From assembly GCF_005434915.1 (NCBI RefSeq), contig NZ_SKCG01000002.1:372948-436947 (forward strand): a DNA stretch of 64,000 bases, read 5' to 3'. Below, in pieces: positions 17,690 through 26,120 of the stretch. Origin of the DNA: Aurantiacibacter suaedae. Lineage in GTDB: Bacteria; Pseudomonadota; Alphaproteobacteria; Sphingomonadales; Sphingomonadaceae. Within the stretch, counting starts at the first letter, position 1; every line of letters begins with the position of its first letter. A program made the position numbers and the translations under genes. The notes under the pieces were generated by a model. The model searched no databases and was not told where the DNA came from. It saw only the letters and a program-made list of their open reading frames with translations.

Positions 17690-18030
17690 TGACGCGTTCC
17701 TTTCCAGGCGATGATTCAGCGGCATAGCAACACGCCAGTTTCGCACAATGAAATGACGCGCGAGTGAATCGCAGGTGAACGGATAAAGCGTTTGCCCATG
17801 CCGAACATCGCCGTTACACCCTCGCCAAACGGCCCGGCTAACAAAATAAGATTACTGGTGCCTTAGCATTGCACATTCCATGAAGGTTTGCTGCAAAGGG
17901 GAAAGTGGTGTCGGTTTTGGCCGGACATTTTTGAAACGAGCGTGGCCAGCATACCACACCTTGGTTGCTGGCCCTGAGGGCCAGGCCCCTATGTGGGCAT
18001 GGCGTGTTTGAGATGGAGTGATGGGACTGG
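17690..18030. other. 341-base non-coding gap upstream of the tonB operon
   Basis: No gene is visible here. It must contain the divergent promoters of the lipoprotein gene and tonB. The clearest structure is a perfect 7-bp hairpin with a three-base loop, CTGGCCCTGAGGGCCAG at 17968-17984, with no T-run after it, about 47 bases before the tonB ATG. The part around 17830-17900 is locally more AT-rich, as expected for promoters. No ATTGCGA-type iron motif like those before the two receptors was found. Confidence 0.6.
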
Positions 18031-18699
18031 ATGGCTTACGCTGACCAACAAATGAGCGGTAGTCGCATATTCGCGATTATCATCGTTGGCCTCATTCATG
18101 TCGTCATTGGCTATACGCTGGTCACCGGACTTGCCTATTCGGCGGTCAAATCGGTGGTCGAGCGTGTGACCACGGTCGATATTGAAGAGCCCGAACCCGA
18201 GCCGTCGGAGGAGCCCCCGCCTCCGCCGGAACCTGATACGGCGCCGCCGCCGCCGGTTGCGCCGCCGCCGCCGATCAATATCGCGCCGGCGCCCCCGCCG
18301 ATCGTGACTCAGCCGCGGATTCCGCCGCCGGCTCCGCCTGCGCGCATTATTCCGCCGCCGGCTCCGGCTGCACCGCCGCCGGCTCCGCCGCCCCCGCCTT
18401 CGCAGGCGCGTGCTGCTCAGCGTGACGGTTTCAACCGTTGGGCCGCCCGTATTCAGGAAGCCTATCCTTCACGCGCCATCCGTCGCGAGATCGAAGGCAA
18501 CGTGGGTGTCGCGGTTACGATCAATGGCGAAGGCCGTGTGACCTCCTGCCGCGTGACTGCCTCGAGCGGTGAATCCGTTCTCGACGAGGCGGCATGTGAG
18601 GGCATGGAGCGGTATGCCCGCTACGACCCCGCCCTCGATGCGGCTGGCAACCCCACCTCCGGTAGCGATTCGCTGACGATCGTCTACCGACTGAGCTAA
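18031..18699 (+). CDS. tonB: Energy transducer TonB
   Basis: TonB (222 aa) carries proton-motive energy from ExbB/ExbD to outer-membrane receptors. One N-terminal helix (about 12-36, FAIIIVGLIHVVIGYTLV) contains the His typical of TonB membrane anchors. A long periplasmic Pro-rich linker follows (about 52-128, many PPPP and PAPP runs). The C-terminal TonB domain (about 132-222) contains RWAARIQEAYPSRAIRREIEG and VTSCRVTASSGESVLDEAA. It heads the tonB-exbB-exbD-exbD operon and presumably serves both receptors in this window. Confidence 0.94.
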   Translation: MAYADQQMSGSRIFAIIIVGLIHVVIGYTLVTGLAYSAVKSVVERVTTVDIEEPEPEPSEEPPPPPEPDTAPPPPVAPPPPINIAPAPPPIVTQPRIPPPAPPARIIPPPAPAAPPPAPPPPPSQARAAQRDGFNRWAARIQEAYPSRAIRREIEGNVGVAVTINGEGRVTSCRVTASSGESVLDEAACEGMERYARYDPALDAAGNPTSGSDSLTIVYRLS

Positions 18700-18742
18700 C
18701 TCAACAGATTCAACTTATCTCTTACGAAGAGGACTGATCCGC

Positions 18743-19522
18743 ATGCTTATGAACATTCTTGCCGCCGGTGAAGCAGCGCCCGCCACCGAATTCGGCTTCG
18801 TGCAGGCCCTGGAAGAAGGTGGCCCCGTCGCCTGGGCGATCCTTGCCATCATGATCATCATGTCGGTGGGCTCGTTCTACATCCTGATCACCAAGTACAT
18901 GGAACAGAAGAAGATCCTGAACCAGTACAAGGCGGTCCGTCAGGGCTTCTGGCGTGCCAACACGCTGAGCGAAGGTGCCGGCAAGCTCGAGAAGAACAGC
19001 GCCTGGCGCCAGCTGGTCGACGACAGCCTGAAGGCCCAGGCCGAGCACGACAAGATGCCCAACAGCCTCGAAGCACATGACTGGCTCCACGGCTCGCTGA
19101 TGCGCTCGGAAGATTCGATCACTTCGAAGCTGAACGGCGGCCTGTCGTTCCTCGCCACCGTCGGCGCGACCGCTCCGTTCGTCGGTCTGCTCGGTACGGT
19201 TATCGGTATCTACCGCGCTCTGATCAACATCGGCATGAGCGGCTCGGCCTCGATCGACAAGGTCGCCGGTCCCGTTGGTGAGGCCCTGATCATGACCGCG
19301 ATCGGTCTGCTCGTCGCCGTGCCGGCCGTGTTCGCCTACAACTGGCTGCAGGCCCGCAACAAGAAGATCGGCGAACTTATGAGCGCCTTCTCGACCGACC
19401 TGCAGGCCTACATCACGTCGAACGGCGCCGTGAAGCCGGCTGTGACCGTGGCCGCTGCCAAGCCGGCTGCTGCCACCAAGCCCGCCACCACCGCCGGTGG
19501 CGTGCCCCCGAAGAAGGCCTGA
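18743..19522 (+). CDS. exbB: Biopolymer transporter ExbB (MotA/TolQ/ExbB proton channel)
   Basis: Inner-membrane proton-channel subunit (259 aa) of the TonB motor. Helices at about 28-50 (WAILAIMIIMSVGSFYILI), 132-155 and 175-200, with family motifs FLATVGATAPFVGLLGTVIGIYRAL and GEALIMTAIGLLVAVPAVFAYNW. The C-terminal tail of about 30 residues is rich in Ala, Lys and Pro and probably cytoplasmic. AAGAGGAC precedes ATG at 18743; an in-frame ATG two codons later is also possible. TolQ is the alternative family assignment, but the neighbouring TonB supports ExbB. Confidence 0.94.
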   Translation: MLMNILAAGEAAPATEFGFVQALEEGGPVAWAILAIMIIMSVGSFYILITKYMEQKKILNQYKAVRQGFWRANTLSEGAGKLEKNSAWRQLVDDSLKAQAEHDKMPNSLEAHDWLHGSLMRSEDSITSKLNGGLSFLATVGATAPFVGLLGTVIGIYRALINIGMSGSASIDKVAGPVGEALIMTAIGLLVAVPAVFAYNWLQARNKKIGELMSAFSTDLQAYITSNGAVKPAVTVAAAKPAAATKPATTAGGVPPKKA

Positions 19523-19609
19523 TAGCTAAAGCGGAAAATCGGCGGCGGGCCCTGCGCGCCTTGCACAGGACCGCCGCCTCCGTCCCAATTTTGAGATAGG
19601 ACAAGTCAT

Positions 19610-20146
19610 ATGGCTATTTCGACAGGCGGTGGCGGCGACAAGCCGATGGCCGACATCAACACCACTCCGCTGGTGGACGTGATGCTCGTGTTGCTGATCA
19701 TCTTCCTGATTGCCGTTCCCGTGGCCATCCAGACGGTCGAGAAGCTCGAGGTTCCGATTTTCGTTTCGCAGGAATCGAAGGACAAGGTGGAGAATCTGTT
19801 GATCACGGTGACCACCACCGACGCTGAGGGCCGGACCCCCGGCACCCTGCGCACAAGCTATGCCGGTGCCGATCGCAACGGCGATTGCCGTGTGTTCTTC
19901 AACAACACCACGCTGGTCGATTCGAGCGAACTCTACGATCGTGCATTCTCGCGTCTCGATAACATCGTGCAGAAAGCTGGCGGCGTCGATGCGATCATGT
20001 CCAACCCGGAACTGATCCCGCAGGTTCATATCCGCGGTGACGTCAACGCTCCGTGGCGCTGCGTGGCCGGCACCATCTTCAACGTCCAGGCGGCCGGCTA
20101 TCCGACCGTGGGCTTCATCTCCAACCCGGTCGACCCCAACGGTTGA
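19610..20146 (+). CDS. exbD: Biopolymer transporter ExbD, first copy
   Basis: ExbD/TolR-family protein (178 aa). The N-terminal block [21 protein letters not shown] (about 14-34) carries the essential Asp of the proton path at the start of the single helix; the rest is periplasmic. It is longer than the second copy and has two periplasmic cysteines ([15 protein letters not shown]) that could form a disulfide. An 87-base gap separates it from exbB, containing a GC-rich inverted repeat (CGGCGG...CCGCCG) that could tune downstream expression. Confidence 0.93.
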   Translation: MAISTGGGGDKPMADINTTPLVDVMLVLLIIFLIAVPVAIQTVEKLEVPIFVSQESKDKVENLLITVTTTDAEGRTPGTLRTSYAGADRNGDCRVFFNNTTLVDSSELYDRAFSRLDNIVQKAGGVDAIMSNPELIPQVHIRGDVNAPWRCVAGTIFNVQAAGYPTVGFISNPVDPNG

Positions 20147-20179
20147 TCGGAACTGGGCAGGAATCAGGAGTAACAACCT

Positions 20180-20617
20180 ATGGCAATGTCAGGTGGCAAG
20201 GATGATGGCGCCCCGATGATGGAAATGAACATGACGCCGTTGATCGACGTCTTGCTCGTGCTCCTCATCATGTTCATCATCACCATCCCCGTGGCAACGC
20301 ACGCGGTCAATATCGACCTTCCGGTCGCCAGCAACGAACCGCCGCCGCCGAACCAGGTCGATCCGATCAAGAACAAGATCGTGCTGACCCCGAACGGCGA
20401 GATCCTCTGGAACGGCACCGCGATCAACCAGGGCGAGCTCGTTCGCAACCTGGAACAGTCGATGCGTTTTGCGGTTGAGCCGGAATTGCAGTTCGAACCG
20501 GAAGCCAATGCCAGCTATGATCTGTCGGCCAAGGTGCTGAACATCATCAAGGCCAGCGGCGTGACCAAGTTCGGCTTCGTCGGCAACGAGAAGTATCGCC
20601 AGTTCGGCAAGGGCTGA
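20180..20617 (+). CDS. exbD: Biopolymer transporter ExbD, second copy
   Basis: Second ExbD/TolR-family protein (145 aa), the last gene of the operon. EMNMTPLIDVLLVLLIMFIIT at about 14-34 holds the conserved helix Asp. The periplasmic part (NIDLPVASNEPPPPNQVD, then VLTPNGEILWNG) ends in a C-terminal domain with ITKF-like VTKFGFVGNEKYRQF. It differs enough from the first copy that the pair may form mixed ExbD dimers; TonB operons with two ExbD genes occur in several Proteobacteria. Confidence 0.93.
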   Translation: MAMSGGKDDGAPMMEMNMTPLIDVLLVLLIMFIITIPVATHAVNIDLPVASNEPPPPNQVDPIKNKIVLTPNGEILWNGTAINQGELVRNLEQSMRFAVEPELQFEPEANASYDLSAKVLNIIKASGVTKFGFVGNEKYRQFGKG

Positions 20618-20660
20618 AGTAAGGGCTGATCGCTCGTCCTCAGCGCGAAAGCGACAATGG

Positions 20661-20690
20661 AAAAGGGGCTGCTTCGGCGGCCCCTTTTTT
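20661..20690 (+). terminator. Terminator of the tonB-exbB-exbD-exbD operon
   Basis: A 12-bp stem (one G-T wobble) closed by a TTCG tetraloop at 20673-20676 and followed by a T-run (CCCCTTTTTT). It lies 44 bases after the second exbD stop and is one of the strongest terminators in the window. The following 156 bases up to the convergent helicase gene contain nothing I recognise. Confidence 0.92.
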
Positions 20691-20846
20691 GCATGTAGCA
20701 ATGCCTTGCCCAAAACTTGGAATCGAAATTGACGCCCGAACGTCTGCGTCGATTGGCGGTGGAAAGAAGAGGGAGGCAGTCGAGCGTAGTGGCGCAATCT
20801 GTCGAGGTCGAGCGATCTCCCGACTTGGCCGCGCAATCGCAGGTTG

Positions 20847-23291
20847 CTAGGCCAGCGGCTCGACCCGCATTGCCGCGCCCTCCAGGCTCTCTGCTGCAAG
20901 CAGCAGTTCATCGTCCTGCGCACCTTGCGGTACGGCTTCGCGCCCGATCATCACCATCACCGGCACCGCCAGCGGGCTGACCCGCTCGAGCACCACATGA
21001 TCAAGCCGCTCTGCCGCCGTATCCAGCACCTCGGCCAGCCGCGCCACATCGGTCATCTTCGCGCGCGCATCGGCCCAGGCCGCCTCGATCAGCACGTGGT
21101 CGGGCTCGTGCTTGCGTAGCACGTCGTAGATGAGGTCGGTCGAGAAAGTGACCTGCCGCCCGCTCTTGCGCTTGCCGGGCTGCTGGCGCTCTACCAGCCC
21201 GCCGATCACCGCCACCTCGCGGAAGGCGCGGCGTAGCAGGTGCGATTGCGTGACCCAGTCGCTGAACTCCTCGGCGAGAATGTCGGGCGAGAGCAGCGGC
21301 GCCGGATCGTCGACCCGCTTCAGGCCCCAGACCGCCAGCGAGTAGTCGTTCGCGACGAAGCCACCGGGCATCAGCCCGCGTGCCTCCATCCGCGCGGTAA
21401 TCAGCATCCCCAGCGACTGGTTCGCGTTCCATCCGGCGAAGGTGTAGTACACCGCATAGTGCTGCCCAGCATGAGGGAAGGTTTCTACCAGAAGCGTATC
21501 CGGCCCCGGCAGCTGGCTGCGCCAGTCCTGCACCTCCAGCCATTCGCGCACGTCGTCGGGGAAGCGGCCCCAGCCCGCGCGGTCGGTCAGCAGTTCGCGC
21601 ACACGGCCGGCCAGATGGGTCGTAAGCGGCAGACGCAGGCCGCCATAGCTTGGGATCATCGCCGCCTTGCTGCTCGCGCGCACCACCAGTTCCATGTCGC
21701 GCAAGGACTCAACCTCGACATTCACCCCCGCGAACTGAAACGTGTCGCCGGGCCGCAGCGAAGCGGCGAAGCGTTCCTCCACCTTGCCGAGCGAGCGCCC
21801 GTTGCGGAAGCGCACATCGAGCATCTCGCTATCGACGATGATCCCGGCGTTGAGCCGGTGCCGCTGCGCCTGCTCGGGGTGGGTGAGCCGCCATGTCCCA
21901 TCGCGATCACGCACGATCCGGCGGAAGCGGTCATAGGCCTTGAGCGCGTAACCGCCGGTGGCGACGAACTCGAGCACGCGGCGCAATGCTTCGGCGTCGA
22001 TCCCGGCATAGGGGAGGCACGAGCGGACCTCGGCCAGCAGCGCCGCCTCGTCGAACGGTGCGGCGCAGGCGCAGGCCATCACGTGCTGCGCCAGCACGTC
22101 GAGCCCGCCGGGGCGGAAGTCCTCGCCGTCGCGCTGGCCTTCGTGAACGGCATCGAGCGCCGCCGTCGCTTCGAGAAACTCGAACCGGTTGCCCGGCACC
22201 AGCAGCGCGCGGCTCGGTTGGTCGAGCCGGTGGTTCGCCCGGCCGATCCGCTGCAACAGCCGCGACGAGCCCTTGGGCGCGCCCATCTGCACCACCAGAT
22301 CGACATCGCCCCAGTCGACCCCAAGGTCGAGGCTCGCAGTGCAGACCAGCGCGCGCAGCTCGCCGCGCGCCATTGCGCCTTCGACTTTGCGCCGCGCCTC
22401 CTTCGACAGCGAGCCGTGGTGGATGCCGATCGGCAGATTGTCCTCGTTCGCATCCCACAGGTTCTGGAACACGTACTCGGCGAGGAAGCGGGTGTTGGTG
22501 AAGACCAGCGTGGTGCGGTTCTCCGCAATCCGGCGGTAGAGCTGGGGGATTGCCCAGGTTGCGGCATGGCCGCCCCAGGGGACCCGCTCGCCATCGGGCA
22601 GCAGGATCTCCAGCTCGGGATCGGCGCCCTCCTCGCCCTCCACCAGTGCGACGCTATCGAGGTCGCCCCAGGGCGCGAGCCAACCGCGATAGCCCTCGGG
22701 GTCCGCCACCGTGGCGGAGAGCCCTACCCGCTGCATCTCGGGCGCAATCGCCTGCAAGCGCGAAAGCGCCAGCGCCAGCAGGTCGCCGCGCTTCTGGGTG
22801 GCGAAGGCGTGGATCTCGTCGATCACCACGCGCTTTAGCCCCTCAAACAGCATGAAGCTGTCGGGGTAGCTGAGCAGCAGGCTGAGGCTTTCGGGCGTGG
22901 TCAGCAGCACATGCGGCGGGCGGGCACGCTGGCGCTTCTTGCGGTCGGATGGAGTGTCGCCGCTGCGGGTCTCGATGCGCAGTTCTAGCCCCATCTCCTC
23001 GACAGGGGTGATGAGGTTGCGCTGCACGTCATGCGCCAGCGCCTTCAGCGGCGAGACGTAGAGCGTATGCAGCCCCTCGGGCGGCTTTGCGCCAGCGAGC
23101 CGTGAGGGGCAGAAGGCCGCCAGCGTGGGCAGGAACCCGGCGAGCGTCTTGCCCGCGCCGGTGTCGGCCACCAGCATCGCGTGCCTGCCGCTATCGGCGG
23201 CGGCGAGCATCTCGGCCTGATGTCGCCGTACGCGCCAATCGCGGCCAGCGAACCAGTCGGCGATCTCGGGTGGGATGGCCGGGTCGCTCAA
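20847..23291 (-). CDS. Ligase-associated DEXH-box DNA helicase (Lhr-like)
   Basis: A superfamily 2 helicase (814 aa) of the Lhr-like group found with ATP-dependent DNA ligase and exonuclease genes in DNA-damage clusters. Motifs: HQAEMLAAADSGRHAMLVADTGAGKT split around motif I (VADTGAGKT at about 41-49), VSPLKALAHD (Ia), LLTTPESLSLLL, VVIDEIHAF (DEIH, motif II), GLSATVAD (III), FTNTRFLAE (IV), VCTASLDLGVDWG (V) and QRIGRANHR (VI), then a winged-helix and C-terminal Lhr core. A TTG start at 23291 is chosen because GGGGGAG sits five bases upstream and the family begins there. Its usual ligase and nuclease partners are not adjacent here. Confidence 0.9.
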   Translation of the reverse strand: MSDPAIPPEIADWFAGRDWRVRRHQAEMLAAADSGRHAMLVADTGAGKTLAGFLPTLAAFCPSRLAGAKPPEGLHTLYVSPLKALAHDVQRNLITPVEEMGLELRIETRSGDTPSDRKKRQRARPPHVLLTTPESLSLLLSYPDSFMLFEGLKRVVIDEIHAFATQKRGDLLALALSRLQAIAPEMQRVGLSATVADPEGYRGWLAPWGDLDSVALVEGEEGADPELEILLPDGERVPWGGHAATWAIPQLYRRIAENRTTLVFTNTRFLAEYVFQNLWDANEDNLPIGIHHGSLSKEARRKVEGAMARGELRALVCTASLDLGVDWGDVDLVVQMGAPKGSSRLLQRIGRANHRLDQPSRALLVPGNRFEFLEATAALDAVHEGQRDGEDFRPGGLDVLAQHVMACACAAPFDEAALLAEVRSCLPYAGIDAEALRRVLEFVATGGYALKAYDRFRRIVRDRDGTWRLTHPEQAQRHRLNAGIIVDSEMLDVRFRNGRSLGKVEERFAASLRPGDTFQFAGVNVEVESLRDMELVVRASSKAAMIPSYGGLRLPLTTHLAGRVRELLTDRAGWGRFPDDVREWLEVQDWRSQLPGPDTLLVETFPHAGQHYAVYYTFAGWNANQSLGMLITARMEARGLMPGGFVANDYSLAVWGLKRVDDPAPLLSPDILAEEFSDWVTQSHLLRRAFREVAVIGGLVERQQPGKRKSGRQVTFSTDLIYDVLRKHEPDHVLIEAAWADARAKMTDVARLAEVLDTAAERLDHVVLERVSPLAVPVMVMIGREAVPQGAQDDELLLAAESLEGAAMRVEPLA

Positions 23292-23313
23292 GCGCGCTCC
23301 CCCGATCCTACAA

Positions 23314-23333
23314 GGTGTGACAGGTGTGACACC
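23314..23333. repeat. Tandem 9-base repeat upstream of the helicase gene
   Basis: GGTGTGACA occurs twice in direct succession and is followed by CC. Its second half also forms the near-palindrome GGTGTGACACC. It starts 23 bases upstream of the helicase TTG start, a typical operator position. If the helicase really started further upstream, the same bases would encode Val-Thr-Pro twice. The rest of the 291-base gap to 23582 shows nothing recognisable. Confidence 0.4.
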
Positions 23334-23582
23334 GTCCTGAGAGGAAAATCCTGCGCGCCCAATTTCGCCCCGTGCCGCGAACGATGAAAGCAGCGGGTGA
23401 GGAAGAGATGGGAGGCCATGGCCGCAGCACAGCACAGCGCCCCCGGCGTAGGAAAGCCCGGATGCGCAGAGCCTCGACCGGTAATCCGATCAAGGCCTTC
23501 AAAGGCAAAGGTGGCGCAGATCATGCCGCCAAGATGGGGCCTTGCCCGATAAGCTAAAAGGCCTCGCAGCCCCTTGCTCGCA

Positions 23583-24395
23583 TCAATAGTCGTATGCGCC
23601 CTCCGCCTCGTAGCTGCTCATGCTCGCTTCGAGCCCTTCGCGGGTCATGCCGAGCATATCGGCCAGCTTGGCCTGCTCGGCAGGATCCAGCTCGTACCAG
23701 CTGCGCGGGGTGGCAAGATCAGCCGTGGCCTCTTCCAGCTCGGCTCTCATATCCGCAATGCCAGCCAACATTTCCGGCATCTCCTCCATCATGAGCCCGG
23801 CAAAGCGCGGGTCCGCCGTCATGATGAAGCTCTTGCGGGCATAGGCCGCGCCGCTTTCAGTGGAGAAGAACACGTCGATGTCACGCAGTTCGGTGGCATC
23901 GAAATGGAGCGCATACATCTCGGCCATAGCGGATTTGATGGTCGGCTCCATCGCGCTCATCATCGCGTTCATGGCGCGCGGCAGAGCTTCGGCCTCGCGC
24001 TCCTTGCGCAGCTGCCAGTCAGGGTCGAGCATCGTGGCGGCACGGGCAGCGGCCTCGCTGTTCACGCCCACCAGCTGGCCGCGCGAAATGCCCAGCAGCT
24101 TGGCCAGCGGCGGCTTGCCCGCTTTCCCTTCCATCGCTTGAACCGGGCTGAAGAATCCCTCGAACATCCCGATCATCATTTCGCCCATGGTGCCGGGGGG
24201 AATGATCTTTTCGACCAGCGCGGTCGCGGCAGGCAAGCGCGCTTCCTGTTCGGCAGTGAGCGGCTCGACGGGGAACATCTCGCCCAGCTCCTCTGCCCGC
24301 TCCGCCATAAGATCGGGGTCGGCAGGTTGCGCCAGGGCTGGCGCAGGCATGGCCAGTGCAGCAAGCAGCGCAACGAGCAGGGCGAGACGTTTCAT
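23583..24395 (-). CDS. DUF2059-type exported protein
   Basis: A 270-residue protein with a signal peptide (MKRLALLVALLAALAMPAPALA). The C-terminal half resembles the DUF2059 family: YALHFDATELRDIDVFFSTESGAAYARKS is covered by ELRDIDVFFSTESGAAYA and is followed by an acidic, Met-rich helical tail (LMMEEMPEMLAGIADM). Function unknown; probably periplasmic. ATG at 24395 lies 11 bases after the phosphomannomutase stop with GAGGGCGA upstream, so the genes are probably co-transcribed. Confidence 0.75.
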   Translation of the reverse strand: MKRLALLVALLAALAMPAPALAQPADPDLMAERAEELGEMFPVEPLTAEQEARLPAATALVEKIIPPGTMGEMMIGMFEGFFSPVQAMEGKAGKPPLAKLLGISRGQLVGVNSEAAARAATMLDPDWQLRKEREAEALPRAMNAMMSAMEPTIKSAMAEMYALHFDATELRDIDVFFSTESGAAYARKSFIMTADPRFAGLMMEEMPEMLAGIADMRAELEEATADLATPRSWYELDPAEQAKLADMLGMTREGLEASMSSYEAEGAYDY

Positions 24396-24406
24396 CGACT
24401 TCGCCC

Positions 24407-25813
24407 TCAGTGCCCCGCCTGCGGGCCGCGTTCGAGGCCCGAGGCCGCAAGCTGCTCGTCGATCTGCGCCATCAGACGGTCGAGGCCCTCGGGCGTATCG
24501 CTTTCGGCGCGGGCGACCAGCACGTCCTGCGTGTTGGAGGCGCGCAGCAGCCACCAGCCGTCCGGCGTGTTCACGCGCACACCGTCGGTGGCGTTGACCT
24601 CGACCCCGGAAGCAGAGGCGAGACGCTCCTTCACCTCGTCAATCGCGGCGAACTTGCGGCTTTCATCGACCTGGAAGCGCATTTCGGGGGTGTTGAGCAT
24701 GTCAGGCATCGAGCCGCGCAGCTCGGTGACCGATTTGCCCAGCCGCGCCGCAGCGGCGATCAGACGGATACCGGCGTAAAGCGCATCGTCGAACCCGTAA
24801 TAGGTATCGGCGAAAAACACGTGGCCGCTCATTTCGCCTGCCAGCGGAGAGCCTGTTTCCTTCATTTTGGATTTGATCAGCGAGTGCCCGGTCTTCCACA
24901 TCAGCGGCTTGCCGCCATTGGCCGAAACGCTGTCGAACAGCGCGCGGCTGGCCTTCACATCGGCGATAATCGTGGCCCCGGCACGCTCTTTGAGCAGATC
25001 CTCGGCGTAGATCATCAGCAGCTGATCGCCCCAGATCACCCGGCCCTCGCCGTCGATGGCGCCGATGCGGTCGCCGTCGCCATCGAAAGCAATTCCGAAA
25101 TCGAGGTTCTTCTCCGCGACAAGCTGGCGCAGATCCTCGAGGTTGGCCTCAACAGTGGGGTCAGGATGATGGTTCGGAAAATTCCCGTCGACTTCGGTAT
25201 AGAGCAGGTGGTGTTCGCCCGGCAGACGCGCGGCGAGCTTTTCGAGCGCGGGGCCAGCGGCGCCGTTGCCCGCGTCCCAGCCGACGCGCAGCTTCGACAG
25301 GGCGCCCTCGTCGATCCCGGCGAGCGCGGTCAGCATCCGCTCGATGTAGTCATCGAGGACATCAAGCGTCTCGACCTCGCCGATGCCCACGTCCCAGTCG
25401 CCCGCTTCAGCCATCTCGCCCAGCTTCAGGATGTCCGCCCCGAAAAACGGGCGACCCATAAATACCATCTTGAAGCCGTTGTAGTTGGCGGGATTGTGGC
25501 TGCCGGTTATCTGGATGCCGCCATGCACATCTTCGGCTGAGGCCTCGGCGTAATAGAGCATAGGGGTGGGCCCCATGCCCACCTTGCGCACATTAACCCC
25601 TGTGCTGGTGAGCCCTTCCACCAGCGCATGTTCGAGCATCGGCGAGCTGACACGGCCATCGTAGCCCACCGCCACCATCGAGCCACCCGCACGCTTGATC
25701 AGCGTGCCGAAGCCCTTGCCAATCGCCCGCGCGTCGTCCGCACCTAAGGTCTCTCCGATGATCCCGCGGATGTCGTATTCTCGAAGAACGGTGGAATCGA
25801 ACGTGTACGTCAT
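24407..25813 (-). CDS. Phosphomannomutase/phosphoglucomutase
   Basis: Alpha-D-phosphohexomutase (468 aa) of the AlgC/ManB type, interconverting the 1- and 6-phosphates of mannose or glucose for nucleotide-sugar and envelope polysaccharide synthesis. Four-domain layout with the phosphoserine loop TGSHNP (Ser105), metal loop DGDGDR (244-249), sugar-binding GEMSGH (326-331) and the C-terminal phosphate-binding loop RASNTQ. ATG at 25813 is preceded by an in-frame TTG; GAAGGA serves either. It sits between the J-protein gene and the DUF2059 gene. Confidence 0.93.
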   Translation of the reverse strand: MTYTFDSTVLREYDIRGIIGETLGADDARAIGKGFGTLIKRAGGSMVAVGYDGRVSSPMLEHALVEGLTSTGVNVRKVGMGPTPMLYYAEASAEDVHGGIQITGSHNPANYNGFKMVFMGRPFFGADILKLGEMAEAGDWDVGIGEVETLDVLDDYIERMLTALAGIDEGALSKLRVGWDAGNGAAGPALEKLAARLPGEHHLLYTEVDGNFPNHHPDPTVEANLEDLRQLVAEKNLDFGIAFDGDGDRIGAIDGEGRVIWGDQLLMIYAEDLLKERAGATIIADVKASRALFDSVSANGGKPLMWKTGHSLIKSKMKETGSPLAGEMSGHVFFADTYYGFDDALYAGIRLIAAAARLGKSVTELRGSMPDMLNTPEMRFQVDESRKFAAIDEVKERLASASGVEVNATDGVRVNTPDGWWLLRASNTQDVLVARAESDTPEGLDRLMAQIDEQLAASGLERGPQAGH

Positions 25814-25825
25814 CAAGGGTTTCCT

Positions 25826-26116
25826 TCAGCTTCGGTCGCTATCGTCTGGCAATTCTTCGAACAGCAGGTCGCGCGCGTCATTGGCCTCGTGAACCTGGCT
25901 GCTCGAGCCGCCACGATCCGGGTGAACCATGGCGACCAGCCGCTTATGCGCGGCAATTATGTCCGATTTACTGGCGTTTGCATTCACGCCAAGCATTTTT
26001 CTGGCATTGAACACAGCCTGCGCGCGGGCCGAAATCCGTTTTTGCCACGGCCAGCGCCCGGTGATCCAGCGATAGGCGATGATGCCTATCGCAGCGATGA
26101 TCAGCAGGCGCGTCAC
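25826..26116 (-). CDS. Membrane-anchored J-domain protein, Pam18/Tim14-like
   Basis: A 96-residue protein: one N-terminal helix (about 4-20), a short basic linker, then a degenerate J domain (about 38-90) with KMLGVNANASKSDIIAAH and the HPD motif at 65-67 (MVHPDRGGSSSQ). This layout and the HPDRGGS wording are those of mitochondrial Pam18/Tim14 and its alphaproteobacterial relatives, which stimulate an Hsp70 at a membrane. The start is GTG at 26116, four bases after the mipZ stop and without a clear Shine-Dalgarno sequence, so it may be coupled. Client unknown. Confidence 0.85.
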   Translation of the reverse strand: MTRLLIIAAIGIIAYRWITGRWPWQKRISARAQAVFNARKMLGVNANASKSDIIAAHKRLVAMVHPDRGGSSSQVHEANDARDLLFEELPDDSDRS

Positions 26117-26120
26117 GCGA

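Noticed and set aside
18200-18420. Repetitive CCGCCG-rich stretch looking like a tandem repeat or CRISPR-like array
   Set aside because: It encodes the proline-rich linker of TonB. There are no regular spacers; the repetition follows from proline codons.
18031-20617. The operon as tolQ-tolR with tolA
   Set aside because: There is no tolB or pal next to it, and the first gene has TonB's proline-rich linker and C-terminal domain. TonB-ExbB-ExbD fits better.
21240-22838. A 532-codon open frame on the plus strand
   Set aside because: It runs antisense to the Lhr-like helicase. Its composition is Arg/Ala/Gly-rich with no motif, and the helicase on the other strand has every family motif. GC-rich genes give such mirror frames.
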